A program made the translations under genes and the position numbers. From NCBI RefSeq assembly GCF_963259705.1, contig NC_081844.1:41419341-41483340 (forward strand): a stretch of DNA of 64,000 bases, given 5' to 3'. Origin of the DNA: Myotis daubentonii. Taxonomy: Eukaryota > Chordata > Mammalia > Chiroptera > Vespertilionidae. Below the pieces are notes generated by a model, which saw nothing but the letters and a program-made list of their open reading frames with translations, had not been told where the DNA came from and searched no databases. Positions 1 to 10,950 of this stretch are shown piece by piece. The stretch's first letter is position 1; each line of letters opens with the position of its first letter.

Positions 1-262
1 AAATGAGGACACACTGGAGTGTGATTAATGATTTTGCTAGGACAACAGTGTAAAGTTGGACTGGGACTTTCTGGGATGTATAGTCACCTCGGTAATTGTA
101 AATAATTATGAACAAAATTATGAACTCTGCAGTTCTGGAGATCTCTTAGAAGGCATTACTACTTGATTTTCCCAAGCTGGTTTAGAGAAATAGTTGCCAA
201 CGTGAGGGAGACATAATAGCATAGGAAGCGTGTGTGTTTAATCCTCACCCAAGGATTTTTTT
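1..262. other. No feature recognised
   Basis: AT-rich sequence without a convincing reading frame or repeat that I can name. It leads into the T-rich end of a reversed Ves SINE. Confidence 0.5.
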
Positions 263-412
263 TAAAAAATTGATATTATAGAGAGAGGAAAGGAGAGAGA
301 GAAACGTCAATGTGAGAGAGAAACATTGTTTGGTTGCCTCCTGTGCATGCCTAACTGGGAATGGAACGCACAACCTAGGTATGTGCCCTGACCAAAAATC
401 GAACCCACAACC

Positions 413-462
<50 letters not shown>

Positions 463-500
463 GGGTGACACTCCAACCAACTGAGCCACCTGGCCAGGGA
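263..500 (-). mobile_element. Ves SINE with expanded (TG)n inside
   Basis: A reversed tRNA-derived Ves SINE. On the plus strand it shows the T-rich tail, GAGAGAGAGAAAC repeats, the internal GCATGCC/ATGTGCCCTGACC segment and a 3' 'ACTGAGCCACCTGGCCAGGG', which is the reverse complement of the tRNA-like head. The tRNA-like part is interrupted by a TG repeat at about 415-458 where the B-box region normally runs straight on, so this copy is old or repeat-expanded. It is non-autonomous and depends on L1 proteins to move. Confidence 0.8.
413..460. repeat. (TG)n microsatellite
   Basis: About 22 uninterrupted TG units ending in TATAGGG, inside the Ves copy. Short open frames over it read as VCVCV or THTHT in other frames and are not genes. 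Confidence 0.95.
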
Positions 501-559
501 AAAATAGGAAATGTCTTACCTTCACTTATTCCTGCTCTAATGTTCTTCCTTTCTTTCTG

Positions 560-2260
560 GAGATCTGAGTCTTTGTCTTATAATTTTCCTTTTCTCTAAA
601 GAATTTCTTTTAACATTTCTTATGTTAAAGGAAGGTCTACTGCTAGTAAATTCAGTTTTTGTTTGCTCAAGAAAGTATTTCTCCTTTACTTTTTGAAGGA
701 TAATTCTGTAGGATACAGAATTCTAGTTTGGTGGGGGTTTTTTTGTCTTTTCTCAGCAGTAAATATTCCACCCCATTCTCTTCTTGTTTGAATGGTTTTT
801 GAGGGTGTCACATTTAATTCTTATTTTTCTTCCTTTATAAGCAAGGTGTTCCTCCCTTCCCTCCCCCAGCTTCTTTCAAAAATGTTTCTTTATCTTTGAT
901 TTTCTTTAGTTTGAATATGATACAGTATACATAGGTATAGTTTTGGGGACATTTACCATGCTCGGTGGTCTCAGAGCTTCCTGGACTTGTGGTTTGATGT
1001 TTGACATTAATCTGAGGCAAGTTCTCAGTCATTATTGCTTCATATATCATTTCTGTTCATTTCTCTCTTTTCCTTTTGGTATTCCCTGTTCCATGTATGT
1101 AACAATTTTTGTTGTTGTTTTACAATTCTTGGATATTCTGTCCTTTCTTTTACAATCTCTTTTAAATCTTTGCTTTTTCAGTTTTGGAAGTTTCCATGGA
1201 CATATCTTCAAACTCAAGATTTTTCATGAGCCATATCCAGTTTTGTAATAAGCCCAAAAAAGGAACTCCACTTTTCTGTTACAATATATTTGATCTCCAG
1301 TATTTCTTTTTGATTTTCTTAAAATTTCCTTCTCTCTGCTTACATTACCCATTTTTTCTTTCATGTATTTTTCTGCTAGAGCTCTTAGCATAGAAATCAT
1401 AGTTTTAAAAATATTTCTCATCTTATAATTCCAGAATTCCTGCTCTATCTGACTCTGGTTCTGATTGTTGTTTGGTCTCTTCAAACTATGTTTTTGTATT
1501 TTAATGTCCCTTGACAATTTTCCCTTGATAGCCAGACATGATGTTCTGAATAAAAGAAACTGTGATAAATAGGCCTTCAGTGTATTGGTGGGAAGGTGTA
1601 AGGGGAGTCCTACAGTCTTATGAGTAGGTCACAATCTCTTAGTGAACCTGTCCTTGAACTTTGATCTTCACAATGTTTCTTAGATTATTTTCCCCCTTAT
1701 GTGGGAGGATGATTAGAGGGTCTGTGTTGTGCATTTTCCTTCCCTTAGGTCACTCGGGCTCTGATAAAATCTCAATAGTTTAGGCTCCAGGAAATTAGTT
1801 TTTCTCGTGGGCAGTCCTTGTTAGACAGAACAGAATGCTCTGGCATATTTTAAATTGGTTATTTTTTTTCCTAAACACTGCCCCCTCTCCAACCCCTTTC
1901 CAGCTGGAAACATGACAGGATTTTTCTCCCACCTTCACTGTGAGAACCTGGCAGGGTTCTGAAGGTAAAACTGACTGGCCCCCTCTGGAGTTTTTAACTC
2001 TCAGATTCATCTACAATGAACCTTCAGTGATTCACCTCTGATGATCAGCACTGTTTCTGCAGAGGTCTCTCCTTGTGGGTTTCTATCCCAGGAAGTTTGA
2101 TGTTCGGTATCTGCTTGTTCATGTCTTCAGTTTGGGGCAGTGGTTTGTCCTATGACCTTACTTCTCTGATGGCTCTAAGACGAGTTGTTAATATTTCATG
2201 TTGTCCAGCTTTTTACTTGTTAGCACTGAGTGACCATTTCCAGCTCCTCATATGCAAGAA
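560..2260 (-). mobile_element. Old LINE-1/HAL1 fragment (ORF1 and 5' region)
   Basis: The plus strand reads as the complement of a mammalian L1ME/HAL1-type ORF1 region. The run around 950-1150 (clause about 'CTCGGTGGTCTCAGAGCTTCCTGG', then the self-similar block ending 'TTCTTGGATATTCTGTCC') is a familiar landmark of old L1 ORF1. The part from about 1500 on ('GCCAGACATGATGTTCTGAA') resembles the L1ME/HAL1 5' region. Many stops and indels; no coding capacity. Ends are approximate and the assignment is by eye. Confidence 0.55.
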
Positions 2261-2779
2261 CCTGGAAGTCAGATGAGGGCCTGGTAGCATTAAAATGAGT
2301 ACAGTGCTGGGCAACCAGGGTGGTTTGGGACTCTACTTGGGAGTAAAGAAATCTGGGATCTTGCCTTGGCTCTGGTGAACCCCTCTGTGTTAGAGCTTCA
2401 GTTTCCTTTTTTATGAAAAGAGACAGGGTTGACTATGGGATTCTTTCCAGCTACCTTTTCATTGCACAGGATCTGATTTCCTTTATGCTGGGTGGTGTTA
2501 AGGAATGGCATCTGGATTTTAAATAATGGAGCCTCCTTTCTGGGAGATGAAACATAAATTATCTTGTTAATCGTTTTGTTTTCTTTTGACTTGGGATACT
2601 CTTGGCTTGGGAGGCACAGTGACCTGTGCTCTCAGAGAAAGGGCTCCCTGCTGCTTTCACCCATTGTGATGTTTGTTACGCAGCAGGGAGTTTTCTTCCC
2701 TGTACACCACCTGTTGGACAACAGAACGATCCTTGCTAAAGACAGAAATATGATATTCCGTTCCTTTTGGTTGACTTTC
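2261..2779. other. No feature recognised
   Basis: Unique-looking sequence; a weak MIR-like phrase near 2395-2450 ('CTTCAGTTTCC') is too degraded to call. Confidence 0.4.
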
Positions 2780-2787
2780 ACTTAAAG

Positions 2788-3000
2788 CAGTGGTTCTCAA
2801 CCTTCTGGCCCTTTAAATACAGTTCCTCATGTTGTGACCCAGCCATAAAATTATTTTCATTGCTACTTCATAACTGTACTGTTGCTACTGTTATGAATCG
2901 TAGTGTAAATATCTGATATGCAGGATGGTCCTAAGACGACCCCTGTGAAAGGGTCATTCAACCGCCAAAGGGGTCGCGACCCACAGGTTGAGAACCACTG
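2788..3000. mobile_element. SPIN-like hAT MITE with 8-bp TSD
   Basis: A 213-bp element with inverted termini CAGTGGTTCTCAACCT and AGGTTGAGAACCACTG, flanked by the perfect 8-bp duplication ACTTAAAG (2780-2787 and 3001-3008). An 8-bp duplication and CAG...CTG ends are hallmarks of hAT transposons. The right end carries GGGGTCGCGACCCACAGG, which I recognise from the SPIN (SPACE INVADERS)/URR1/OposCharlie3 group; that naming is from memory. No transposase is encoded, so it was moved in trans. Confidence 0.85.
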
Positions 3001-3008
3001 ACTTAAAG

Positions 3009-4090
3009 GATCCAGAGTAGAATTGGAGTGAGGTTGGTGTAAACTTCTGGCGCGGGCTGTGAGAATAGGACACAAGTCTTAGACTGGTCACTGGTTCATT
3101 TCTTTCCAAAAACCTTTTAGTCTCTGCTTCTCCAGGTAATCAGAAACATTAAGCACATCAATATCTTCCTAAGTCCACAGCAGAGAAACAGCTGAGACAA
3201 TTTTTATGAAATTGTAATGTGCCCACTTGAACACAAACCCTCATTTCCTGAAGTCTAACTCTAGTTTGAAAAATTGCCTGATTTAATTTAAAATTGAACT
3301 TTTCTTTTAGAGAAGATGCCAGTACTTACTGCTGGCATTGTTATTTTTTTCTTTACATATTTTAGTCTTAGCTCTTGAGAATAAAAAGCCCTTTCCTTTC
3401 TTTCCTTTCACGAACTGAGTTTCAACTGCATGACCAGAGAGTACCATTGCACATGAGTTTAAGGTTTTCCAGGGAAGTGAAAGGTGTTGCGGGCTCATTC
3501 TCTATTTTTTTTTAATGACAGATTTTCCCTTGGCAAATAAACACCGGGAGAGGTTAAACAATTCTAAAAAGTAGAAAGGGCCTTAAGAGGTCTGCTCTAG
3601 CTCTCCATCCACTGTCAGGACTATATTCAAATCATTTCATTAGGAAAAGGGGGTGTCACAAATGTCCTTTGGGAATCATTTCATTCTCAAGAGGTTCTTG
3701 TGTAGAAGGTCTTTAATTTCAAGCCAATTTAGTCAACAACTATAGAAGACAACATTATGTATCAGCTGTGATTTCAAGGACTTCCAATACAGCAATGAGC
3801 AGGGCAGGTGAATAAATAAGAAAATCAGGCATATGTTTTATCAAGAAAAGAAAGCAGGGACATGTGATAGAGAGGCCAAGGGATTGATAACAACTTGAGA
3901 GGGAACAGTTGGGTTAGAAAAGTAGTGATATTTAAAATAAGATCTGGATGACAACTATTTGGACTCAATCCTACAGACATCTTGGAACTAGCAAAGGTTC
4001 CTCAATTGGGTGACCATGGTCTAGTACAATCAATAACCTATTACCACACTAGATAACTGTGCATGCCTTATTTTCTTAAAAGAAACTCTG
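3009..4090. other. No feature recognised
   Basis: Mixed unique sequence with only short random open frames. Nothing I can name. Confidence 0.4.
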
Positions 4091-4094
4091 GCAG

Positions 4095-4345
4095 GTGACT
4101 ATCATTTCCATTTTACACATAAGCACACTGCTATTCAGAAGTCCCCAGGGACCTTGTGCCTGAGGAGAACTGCAGTCCCTTATTCCCATTGATTTCAAAC
4201 ATTGATATTCCTTTTTCTTTGCTCAAAGTCACACAGGTGGTCTAAGAAACTGGCTCTTTCACACACGTTGGCTGTTTGACCTGGAGTCAGCTACCTTTGG
4301 GACCTGTTTGTCCATCTGTAGGTGGATGTGGTGCCCTTAAGAGAC
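4095..4345 (-). mobile_element. Possible MIR fragment
   Basis: 'CATTTCCATTTTACACATAAG' and 'TTGCTCAAAGTCACACAGGTGG' resemble the reverse-strand core and 3' part of the ancient tRNA-derived MIR SINE. Degraded and low confidence. Confidence 0.35.
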
Positions 4346-5159
4346 CTCAAGACCTTAGATATTTTGAGTTGGAAATTCATCCTTATACGGGGTTTCCCTT
4401 TTAGGCCCCCAGGAATCAGGATGTCTGTATGGAGCCCTCTGGCTCACTTTTTGAGTTGTCTTCTCCAGTTAGTGATGATAAAAATGGGAGGCCATTTCTT
4501 CTCCTGTGGGCCTGAAGGAGAACCACAGAATGCTTAGGGGTCTTTGCTGACGTCTGGCCAGCCTGCTTTGGAATGTTCATCCTCTTTGGTGAGTCCACAT
4601 TCCATCTGGTCCTTGAAATAGATACCCACACCTTTATTTCTCTCCTCACCACCATCCTCATTATAGTGGGTTTAACACTGACCTACTAGGCTGTTTATTA
4701 AAAGTGGTGAGTAAAAAATAAACCATTGTTCAATTCTCAAGAAGTAGGCCAAACATGCCAGAATCTGCTATCCTGTTATTTAATCTTCAGCTATTAACTG
4801 AAGCTCCGTGGGGAGCCTGCAATGAGAAGGGATGTTTTATAGCTTGAAATGTGTGTCTGATGATCTCTGCTTCATTAAATTGGAACAGAACCCCCCATTT
4901 GCTCTTCTAGTAGATATTTGAACAACACACCACGTATTAGCATTCTTTGTTATAGTTTTTCTTTGAGACACCTAAGCAGAAAGCAGTCAAGGCTTCTAAG
5001 CTTGGTTTCAGCCTCCTGCCCCCGAATACCCTGGAGTTTTCTGGGACTGTTTACAGCAGGTGTGGAAGCCTTACCCCTGTGCCTCAGAACAATGGCTCTA
5101 CCAGAGAGATTTACAGCCCCTCAGCTCCTTTCTTATTTGGGGGTGGGGGTGCTTGGTGA
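4346..5159. other. No feature recognised
   Basis: Unique-looking sequence with scattered short open frames that lack any family signature. Confidence 0.4.
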
Positions 5160-5800
5160 TTACTTAAAACATTTTTTATTGTAGTAAAATCCAGATGATA
5201 TGATATTCACCACAACCACCTTTATGTGTACAGTTCAACAGCATTAAGTACATTCATACTGTCCAGTCATTGCCATGATCTATCTCCATAACTCTTTACA
5301 TCTTGCAGAACTGAAACTCTATATCCATTAAATAATAATTCCTAGTTCCCCTTCTCCAAAGCCCCTGACATCCACCATCCTACTTACAGTCTCTATGATT
5401 TTGACTATTCTATGTACCTCATATAAGTGGATTCATACAGTATTTGCCTTTTTTGTAACTGGCTCATTTCATTTAACATGTCCTCAAGGTTCACCCATGC
5501 TGTAACTATGTCAGAATATCCTTCCTGTTTAGGGCTAAATAATATTCCACTGTATGTATAGATCACATTATGCTTATCCATTCATCTGTCAATGGGCATG
5601 TGGGTTGCTTTCACCTTTTGGTATTGTGAATAATACTGCAACCACGAGTATGGGTGTGCAAATATCTGTTTGCATCCCTGCTTCCAATTATTTTTGAGCA
5701 TGTACGTAGAGGTGGAATTGCTTGGTTATATGATAATTTTGTTTTTAATTTTTAGGAGCTGCCACACTGTTTTCTAGCTGTATAATTTCACTGAATTTAT
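5160..5800 (-). mobile_element. Old L1M 3' end (end of ORF2 plus 3'UTR)
   Basis: The plus strand follows the familiar complement of an L1M 3' end: TTTATTGTAGTAAAATCC, 'TGTACAGTTCAACAGCATTAAG', 'GAAACTCTATATCCATTAAA', 'CATATAAGTGGATTCATACAG', 'TATTCCACTGTATGTATA' and 'TGGAATTGCTTGGTTATATG'. That order corresponds to the 3'UTR followed by the ORF2 C-terminal region on the minus strand. Inactive relic. Confidence 0.8.
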
Positions 5801-6049
5801 GTATAATTATTTTTATTACTTCAATTTTAGTGATACATAATTTACTATATATTCAAATATTTTATGGGAAAATTTCCTTTACCTTAAAATATTCTTTGTA
5901 ACTCCCCTTTTTATCCTTATCAGTAGATCTTCCTTTGGAATCCTCTATGACTTGTCTTTTGTTCCCCACCCAACATCTAAACCATGAGGAAATAGTGCCA
6001 ACTCACATATCCAGAATCCTAATCCACTTCCTACCACTTCTACTTGCCT
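5801..6049. other. AT-rich spacer
   Basis: Nothing recognised between the L1M relic and the L2 relic. Confidence 0.4.
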
Positions 6050-6625
6050 GCCTTGCTAGTCTGTTCTCCCCACAGCAGCTAGACAGTCCATTTAGAACCT
6101 AATCAGATCACATCACTACTTGCTCAAAATTCTCCTAAGGTTTTTTTCCATTTCATAAAATCCAAAGCCCTTGCAATGGCCTGAGAGGTCCTTTAGTAAC
6201 TCATCTCTGTTCTGAAATCACTCACTTCCCTCCCTTCCTCTGCCTCCTCCTGTAGCCACATCAGTGTTCCTGCTGTTCTCTGAGCACACAGAGCATCCTT
6301 CCTCAGCACCTCAGCACCACCCTGACCCCAGCTTCATAGTTTTGTTACTTGTTTTCTTACTCTGCTCAAATGACACCTCAAAAATACCTTTCTGGATGAC
6401 TCTATTAAATGTTAAAACTAACACCCTCCCCAATCCCTTCCCATCCTCTAACCTTGCTCTAGTTTCTTCATAGTTCTTATCTTCATCATCACGTTTTTTA
6501 TCTTCTACCTCCACCAAAATGTGAGCTCCATGAGATAACATTACCTTGTTTGTTTTGTTAATTCTGTATCTCAGAACCTTAAAAAGGGCCCAGCACATAT
6601 AGGCATTCCTATGTGTTTGTCTTAA
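6050..6625 (+). mobile_element. LINE-2 (L2) 3' fragment
   Basis: Landmarks of an L2 3' end occur in order: 'ACTTGCTCAAAATTCTCC', 'AAATCCAAAGCCCTTGCAATGGC', 'GCTCAAATGACACCTC', 'TGTGAGCTCCATGAGA' and 'GGGCCCAGCACATATAGGC'. Ancient, non-coding relic. Confidence 0.65.
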
Positions 6626-6729
6626 ATGCACCTTCTTATCTGCATTTCCAGATAGTAGCAATAAGCACTTCACTAAAGAGAAGGCTCTGGACATAAATTT
6701 TCCTAGCTTATCAATTGGGTTCTAGTTTA

Positions 6730-6885
6730 ATTACTTTTGGCCTTTTACTAAGCCTGAGCCTCAGTTTCCTCATCTGAAAAATGGGGATAAATAATTATAC
6801 CTACCCCATAGAGTAATAGTTGAGGATTTAATGAGATCTTCGATGTAATGTAGTAGGCACTATTTTTGCACATACGATATGATCA
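6730..6885 (+). mobile_element. MIR SINE
   Basis: 'GCCTCAGTTTCCTCATCTG', 'AAAAATGGGGATAAATAATTA', 'TACCTACCCCATAGAG' and 'GAGGATTTAATGAGAT' follow the MIR core and 3' half closely. Confidence 0.85.
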
Positions 6886-7058
6886 AAAACATTATTTTGT
6901 TGTAGTTGATGTTGACATTCTTTTGGTTTCTACTTTTCTTTTATTTTTTTGCTTGAACTTGTTTCATGTGATACTAGAGGATGGGTACCCCTGACTCTGG
7001 GCTTACCTTCTATCATCTTAAAATCATTTGTGAAAGGAGGAACCTTTTTCTTTCATAA

Positions 7059-7322
7059 TCCTATCTAATAATAGACAAACATGGTAATTGACAGTACCTT
7101 CGCTACGCCTCCCATTGGCTAATCAGTGCGATATGCAAATCAACTGCCAACAAAGATGGAGGCTAATTTGCATACTGCAGGCAGGGCGGGTCAGCAGGAG
7201 CCACCAGTGCGCTGCCATCCAGGGCAGGCTCGCCCCTGCCTTGCTGCCCGGGACCTGATTGGCGGGTCCCCGGCAGAAAGGCAGCCCCGCCCCAGAAGCC
7301 CCAGAAGCCACCTGATATGGTA
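7059..7322 (+). mobile_element. HeliBat-type Helitron, 5' end only
   Basis: Starts TCCTATCTAATAATAGACA after an A, as Helitron 5' ends do, and continues with 'CATTGGCTAATCAG' and 'ATATGCAAATCAACTGCCAA', matching the 5' halves of the Helitrons at 34856 and 48344. The usual 3' hairpin and CTAG are absent; the sequence passes into an L1 endonuclease fragment at about 7323. The copy is either 3'-truncated or ends with an unusual terminus. Confidence 0.7.
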
Positions 7323-7324
7323 GT

Positions 7325-7690
7325 AACTCTATCAGTAAGCACTCGGAAAGTCGGTGGCATAAATGCACCAATTAAAAGACAGATTATGAGGGTAAATCAA
7401 AAACAAATCCCACTTTATTATTATTATTTTTACAAATATATTTTATTGATTTTTTACAGAGAGGAAGGGAGAGAGATAGTTAGAAACATCGATGAGAGAG
7501 AAACATTATCAGCTGCCTCCTGCACATCTCCTACTGGGGATATGCCCGCAACCAAGGTACATGCCCTTGACAGGAACAGAACCTGGGACCTTTCAGTCCA
7601 CAGGCCGACGCTCTATCCACTGAGCCAAACTGGTTTTGGCACAAAACCCACTTTAAATGTAAAGACACATACAGATTAAAAGTAAATGAA
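7325..7690 (+). mobile_element. L1 ORF2 endonuclease fragment, split by a Ves
   Basis: Plus-strand phrases on both sides of the Ves SINE translate as GINAPIKRQ and THFKCKDTYRLKVN, which correspond to the start of L1 ORF2 (the NAPTKR and ETHxxxKDxxRLKV parts of the endonuclease domain). Short relic with no coding capacity. Confidence 0.65.
7420..7645 (-). mobile_element. Ves SINE inside the L1 fragment
   Basis: Reversed Ves with T-rich tail, GAGAGGAAGGGAGAGAGATAG and the tRNA-like head complement 'CTATCCACTGAGCCAAACTGG'. It is flanked by an imperfect duplication (CAAATCCCACTTTA at about 7404-7419 and CAAAACCCACTTTA just past the head), which rejoins the L1 frame when removed. Confidence 0.85.
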
Positions 7691-7753
7691 TTAAGCTGCA
7701 GCCTCCCTTCCAGGACAGCCAACATACATTCAAACCTTCCAAAGAATCAAAGG

Positions 7754-8230
7754 TTAATATCCTTGCCTCTTTGGAGCCATGTCCATGAAGATGCAGGCAT
7801 TATCTAAGTGTATTACACAGTATTGTGGGGGCTCCTGGTGACAGGAGTGATCGCAAGTCATGTTACCGGCATCAAGCAGGTCGAGGACGCCATACCTTGA
7901 GCTTGAGCGGGTTGCGTTGATCTCGATCGATCGATGCTCCATTTGGTGATGAAGTCTTTCCGGGTCATGGATGGATCCGCTGACCGGATGGACCCAGGTC
8001 GTGATGTCATCTACCTTGAGAACGGTGGGGGTCGTCAGCACCACAGTGTAGGGACCCTTCCAACGTGGCTCTAGGGTCTCTCGGTGGTGCCTTCTGATGT
8101 AGACCTAATCTCCTGGTCTGTGCTGATGAGGAGTTGGGGTTGGGCTGGTCTCGTAGATGGTGCAGAGGCACGGCCAAATGTCCTCGTGCGCCCTCTGGAG
8201 CCCTCTCAAGGAAAGAGATTGTTAAAGAAA
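7754..8230 (-). pseudogene. ERV integrase C-terminal region (pol relic)
   Basis: On the minus strand, one frame carries the hallmark of a gammaretroviral integrase C-terminal domain: a basic RRH stretch, LEPRWKGPY, then VLTTPT, LKVD and TWVH. A TAG stop at 8105-8107 interrupts the frame upstream of this block. Downstream the frame runs on to a stop near 7754, in the zone where env normally overlaps pol. Only the C-terminal portion exists; the catalytic core with its DDE residues is missing, so no enzyme can be made. Confidence 0.8.
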
Positions 8231-10076
8231 AGCCACCCAGTCCTCGCCAGTCTCCGAGTCAGATTCCTCCTCTCTTGGAGAACTTCAAAGTCCTGATGGC
8301 TTCTAGGTAACCCTGTTTATCAGTTACAGTGCTCTGCTTTCTTGTCTTTCTACCAGTTCCCTTTGTGGCAGAGCAGCAACCAGGCCTCTTTCAAGGGAGT
8401 GTGCTAGAAGTGGGTATCAGTCCCTCCTTTGCTAGCAGCAACAGGTACCAAACCCTTACCAGCTTCATTCCCGCCCACCTTTACAGATTCTAAGGCCCAT
8501 TGTTTTCCTTTAACCAGCAAGCTAAATGACACTGGCCTGTATTATTTAATTCAGCACAGGCAGGGGGAAGGGCCCATGGAATCTCTGCCCTGAGGAACTG
8601 TGAGCCCCACCCTTAAATGTCCCAATCAGACTAGAAAAGCCACAAATACCTTTTAAATCTACCCCAGAATTCCAAAATCCCAACCTGGCACAGAATATAC
8701 TTCCACATTTACATGAACAAATAATTATACCCAAGTAGACATACAAACATCAAATAAACATTTACACTTACACCCTTTTAGTGAACAAGTACCTTTACAG
8801 TCTTGGGATCTGGAGCAGACAGGAACAGATGCGGAGGCCTCCCTTTCTCACATCCTAGGACAGGACTTTTGACCTATGTCTCATCCAGATAGAAACGGTC
8901 CACATTTATACCACAAAATACCAACAAATCAGTTTCAGTTGTGTAGCCAGTCTGAGTTTTGACTTCTCTCTGGAAGTCTCAGAGATGGTGAATACCATCT
9001 AGAAGCCATTAATCCATTTATACAATCCCCCAACAGTTAAAGAGGAAGGAAAGAATCATTCAATGTCATTCAAGAGGATTTCGGCGAAACAACAAAATTG
9101 ACAGATTAAACACATTGGAAAGCCAAGGCCAGAAGTACCCTCTGACGTTTCAGGGGTACCAAGGAAGGAGAAGTTAGGCCACGTCCAGCCCCTCTCACAA
9201 TCCACTATTAGTGACCAGTCCCAGCTCACTGGTCTACCATCCATTTAACATTTCTTTTTCCTCCTATCACACCAAGGCCATGCTTTCCAGGTAGCTAGAA
9301 CTTTTAACCTTAATTTTTAGGTGATTAGCACTAGTTAAACAATTTTAAACAACAAAGATACATATTTAAGTAAACACATTATCTAGAACCTAGGTTAAAC
9401 TTAGGCATATCCTGGGTCTCCCAAACACTGAGTTGGCAAGGTAACTGGAGCCCTTTAAGATCAGTATGAAACCACAGTTTCTACCTGAAATCCTTTTAAA
9501 GACTTTGACATTACCTTTAATTGTCCTTAGTTTAAGGAAAGCAGGGTTTTCTAGATTTCATTTCTCAATACTTAACCAACAGATTTAATTCTGTCTTCTA
9601 GATTTTTCATGAGGCAAATTACTTTTTACTTTCAAGCGGGTCTGGAGAACCACATTCGAGCCTTGCAAGACAGGTTTTTGGCCTCTCTGGTCTTTTCAGA
9701 TGTAAATTGACCACATTCTTTAAGATTTTGCTGCAGGCAGGAGGCGACTATCTCCTCCCTCCATTAAGAAAAGCTTTCTTAATTAACAAAGGACCAGTTT
9801 TTTTGTTTTGTTTTTTCCCTTTGGAAAAACTGTTCTTTATTATGGGTTAGTCTTGGGATTTATCCTGCACATTTGAAAGGAGTCGCTAGCTTAAAACCCT
9901 ATCCAAAATGGGACGGTGCGCACATTAGTTTTAAGCCAGCTTTTCTCCCCACACGTGCACAGAAATCCCAGACACATTTACTAGGGGAGGGGGTGACCTG
10001 TTTCCACAGACCCTCACTCAGGCTGCCGCCCAACCGCCACACAAAGGAGGGGGGAGGGCAGTCATTCATTCAGAGT

Positions 10077-10196
10077 TTAAACAATCCATTCAATTCCTAA
10101 CAACTTCCCAACCCCTGAGGGAGCTCTAAAGCCTCCCCCAGTCTCCTTGAAATGATCAATCACAATACCCAAAGGTGCAGCCTGAGTCCATCCCAT
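10077..10196 (-). pseudogene. ERV Gag N-terminal relic
   Basis: A short minus-strand frame that begins Met-Gly (potential myristoylation site) and carries a PL-x(4)-DH-F-K motif, like the matrix start of gammaretroviral Gag. It closes at a stop after 39 codons. Its place downstream of the primer-binding site supports the identity. Non-functional. Confidence 0.55.
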
Positions 10197-10533
10197 AACA
10201 TCCATCCAGTACAAACACAGAACACTAAACAGGGCCTGAAAATACAGGCTTCCAATTCCATGGAAGCCAAACCCGAAAGCTAGACAATGGCCTTATACCA
10301 AACTAGCTAGCAGGAGCGACCTGCTTTCCGCGAGGGGCATATCCATCCCTCCTGGGGAGCTGAACGTCTTCCAACTCTCCCCCGCCTGTGGTCCTTCACG
10401 GTGCGTCCGCCTAGACCCCTCAGGAAATTACAGATTCCAGAAACGAGCTCAAACAGAACAGAACACACAAGGACACACACCTACCGCGGTCAGTCAGACT
10501 CTTCGGATCGGGGGTCCCTTGATGGCCCTGGGA

Positions 10534-10551
10534 ACCCCGGGCGAGCCCCCA
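10534..10551 (-). promoter_or_regulatory. Retroviral primer-binding site, tRNA-Pro-like
   Basis: Minus strand reads TGGGGGCTCGCCCGGGGT, close to the tRNA-Pro primer site of murine leukaemia-type viruses, three bases after a CA that ends the LTR (10555). This fixes the orientation of the ERV and the LTR boundary. Confidence 0.85.
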
Positions 10552-10554
10552 AAA

Positions 10555-10697
10555 TGTTGTGCCCAGATTTCAAGGTTCCCAGGACCCCCAGGGAGCCCGT
10601 CAGTCCAATGCAAAAGCAAAGAGTCCTTCATCTCGAACTAGTTCGGCTCCCCGACCACACTCACCGATGCAACCGTAGCCCAGTGGCCGAGAGAGCG
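10555..10697 (-). repeat. Partial 5' LTR of the ERV
   Basis: The sequence upstream (in minus sense) of the primer site, ending ...GGGCACAACA. Only about 140 bp is present, so U3 and most of R are missing. It stops near the A-rich stretch beside the next Ves SINE. Confidence 0.6.
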
Positions 10698-10734
10698 GAT
10701 TAATTTTTTTGGATTTTTCCCTAAACTAAAGAAA

Positions 10735-10950
10735 ACCATTTTTTAATATACATTTTTATTAACTCCAGAGAAAGGAAGGGAGAGGGAGAGATAGAAACAT
10801 CAATGATGAGAAGAAATCATCAATCGGCTGCCACCTGCATTAGGGATCAAGCCTGCAACTCAGGCATGTGCCCTGATCGGGCCTGACCATGACCCCCTGG
10901 TTCATAGGTCAGCCCTCAACCACTGAGCCACACCCAGTTGGGCAAGACAA
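10735..10950 (-). mobile_element. Ves SINE
   Basis: Reversed Ves: TTTTATTAACTCCAGAGAAAGGAAGGG..., 'CTGCCACCTGCATTAGGGAT', 'ATGTGCCCTGATCGGGCC' and head complement 'ACCACTGAGCCACACCCAG'. Short imperfect duplication AACCATTTT on both sides. Confidence 0.85.

Larger units (their letters stand above)
7700..10700 (-). mobile_element. Degraded gammaretrovirus-like ERV (class I)
   Basis: Minus-strand order is partial 5' LTR, primer-binding site, leader, Gag start, long non-coding interior, integrase C-terminus. The 3 kb span is far shorter than the 8-9 kb of a full provirus, and no reverse transcriptase, protease or full envelope frame is visible, so most of gag-pol-env is deleted or replaced. No 3' LTR was found; the left end is limited by the L1 fragment at about 7690. 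It is inactive. The interior between about 8300 and 10070 has no recognisable retroviral reading frame, a layout that recalls VL30-type defective elements (inference). Confidence 0.75.

Noticed and set aside
7123..7371. Minus-strand frames of 65-82 codons
   Set aside because: Cover the Helitron 5' half and the L1 relic; no independent support.
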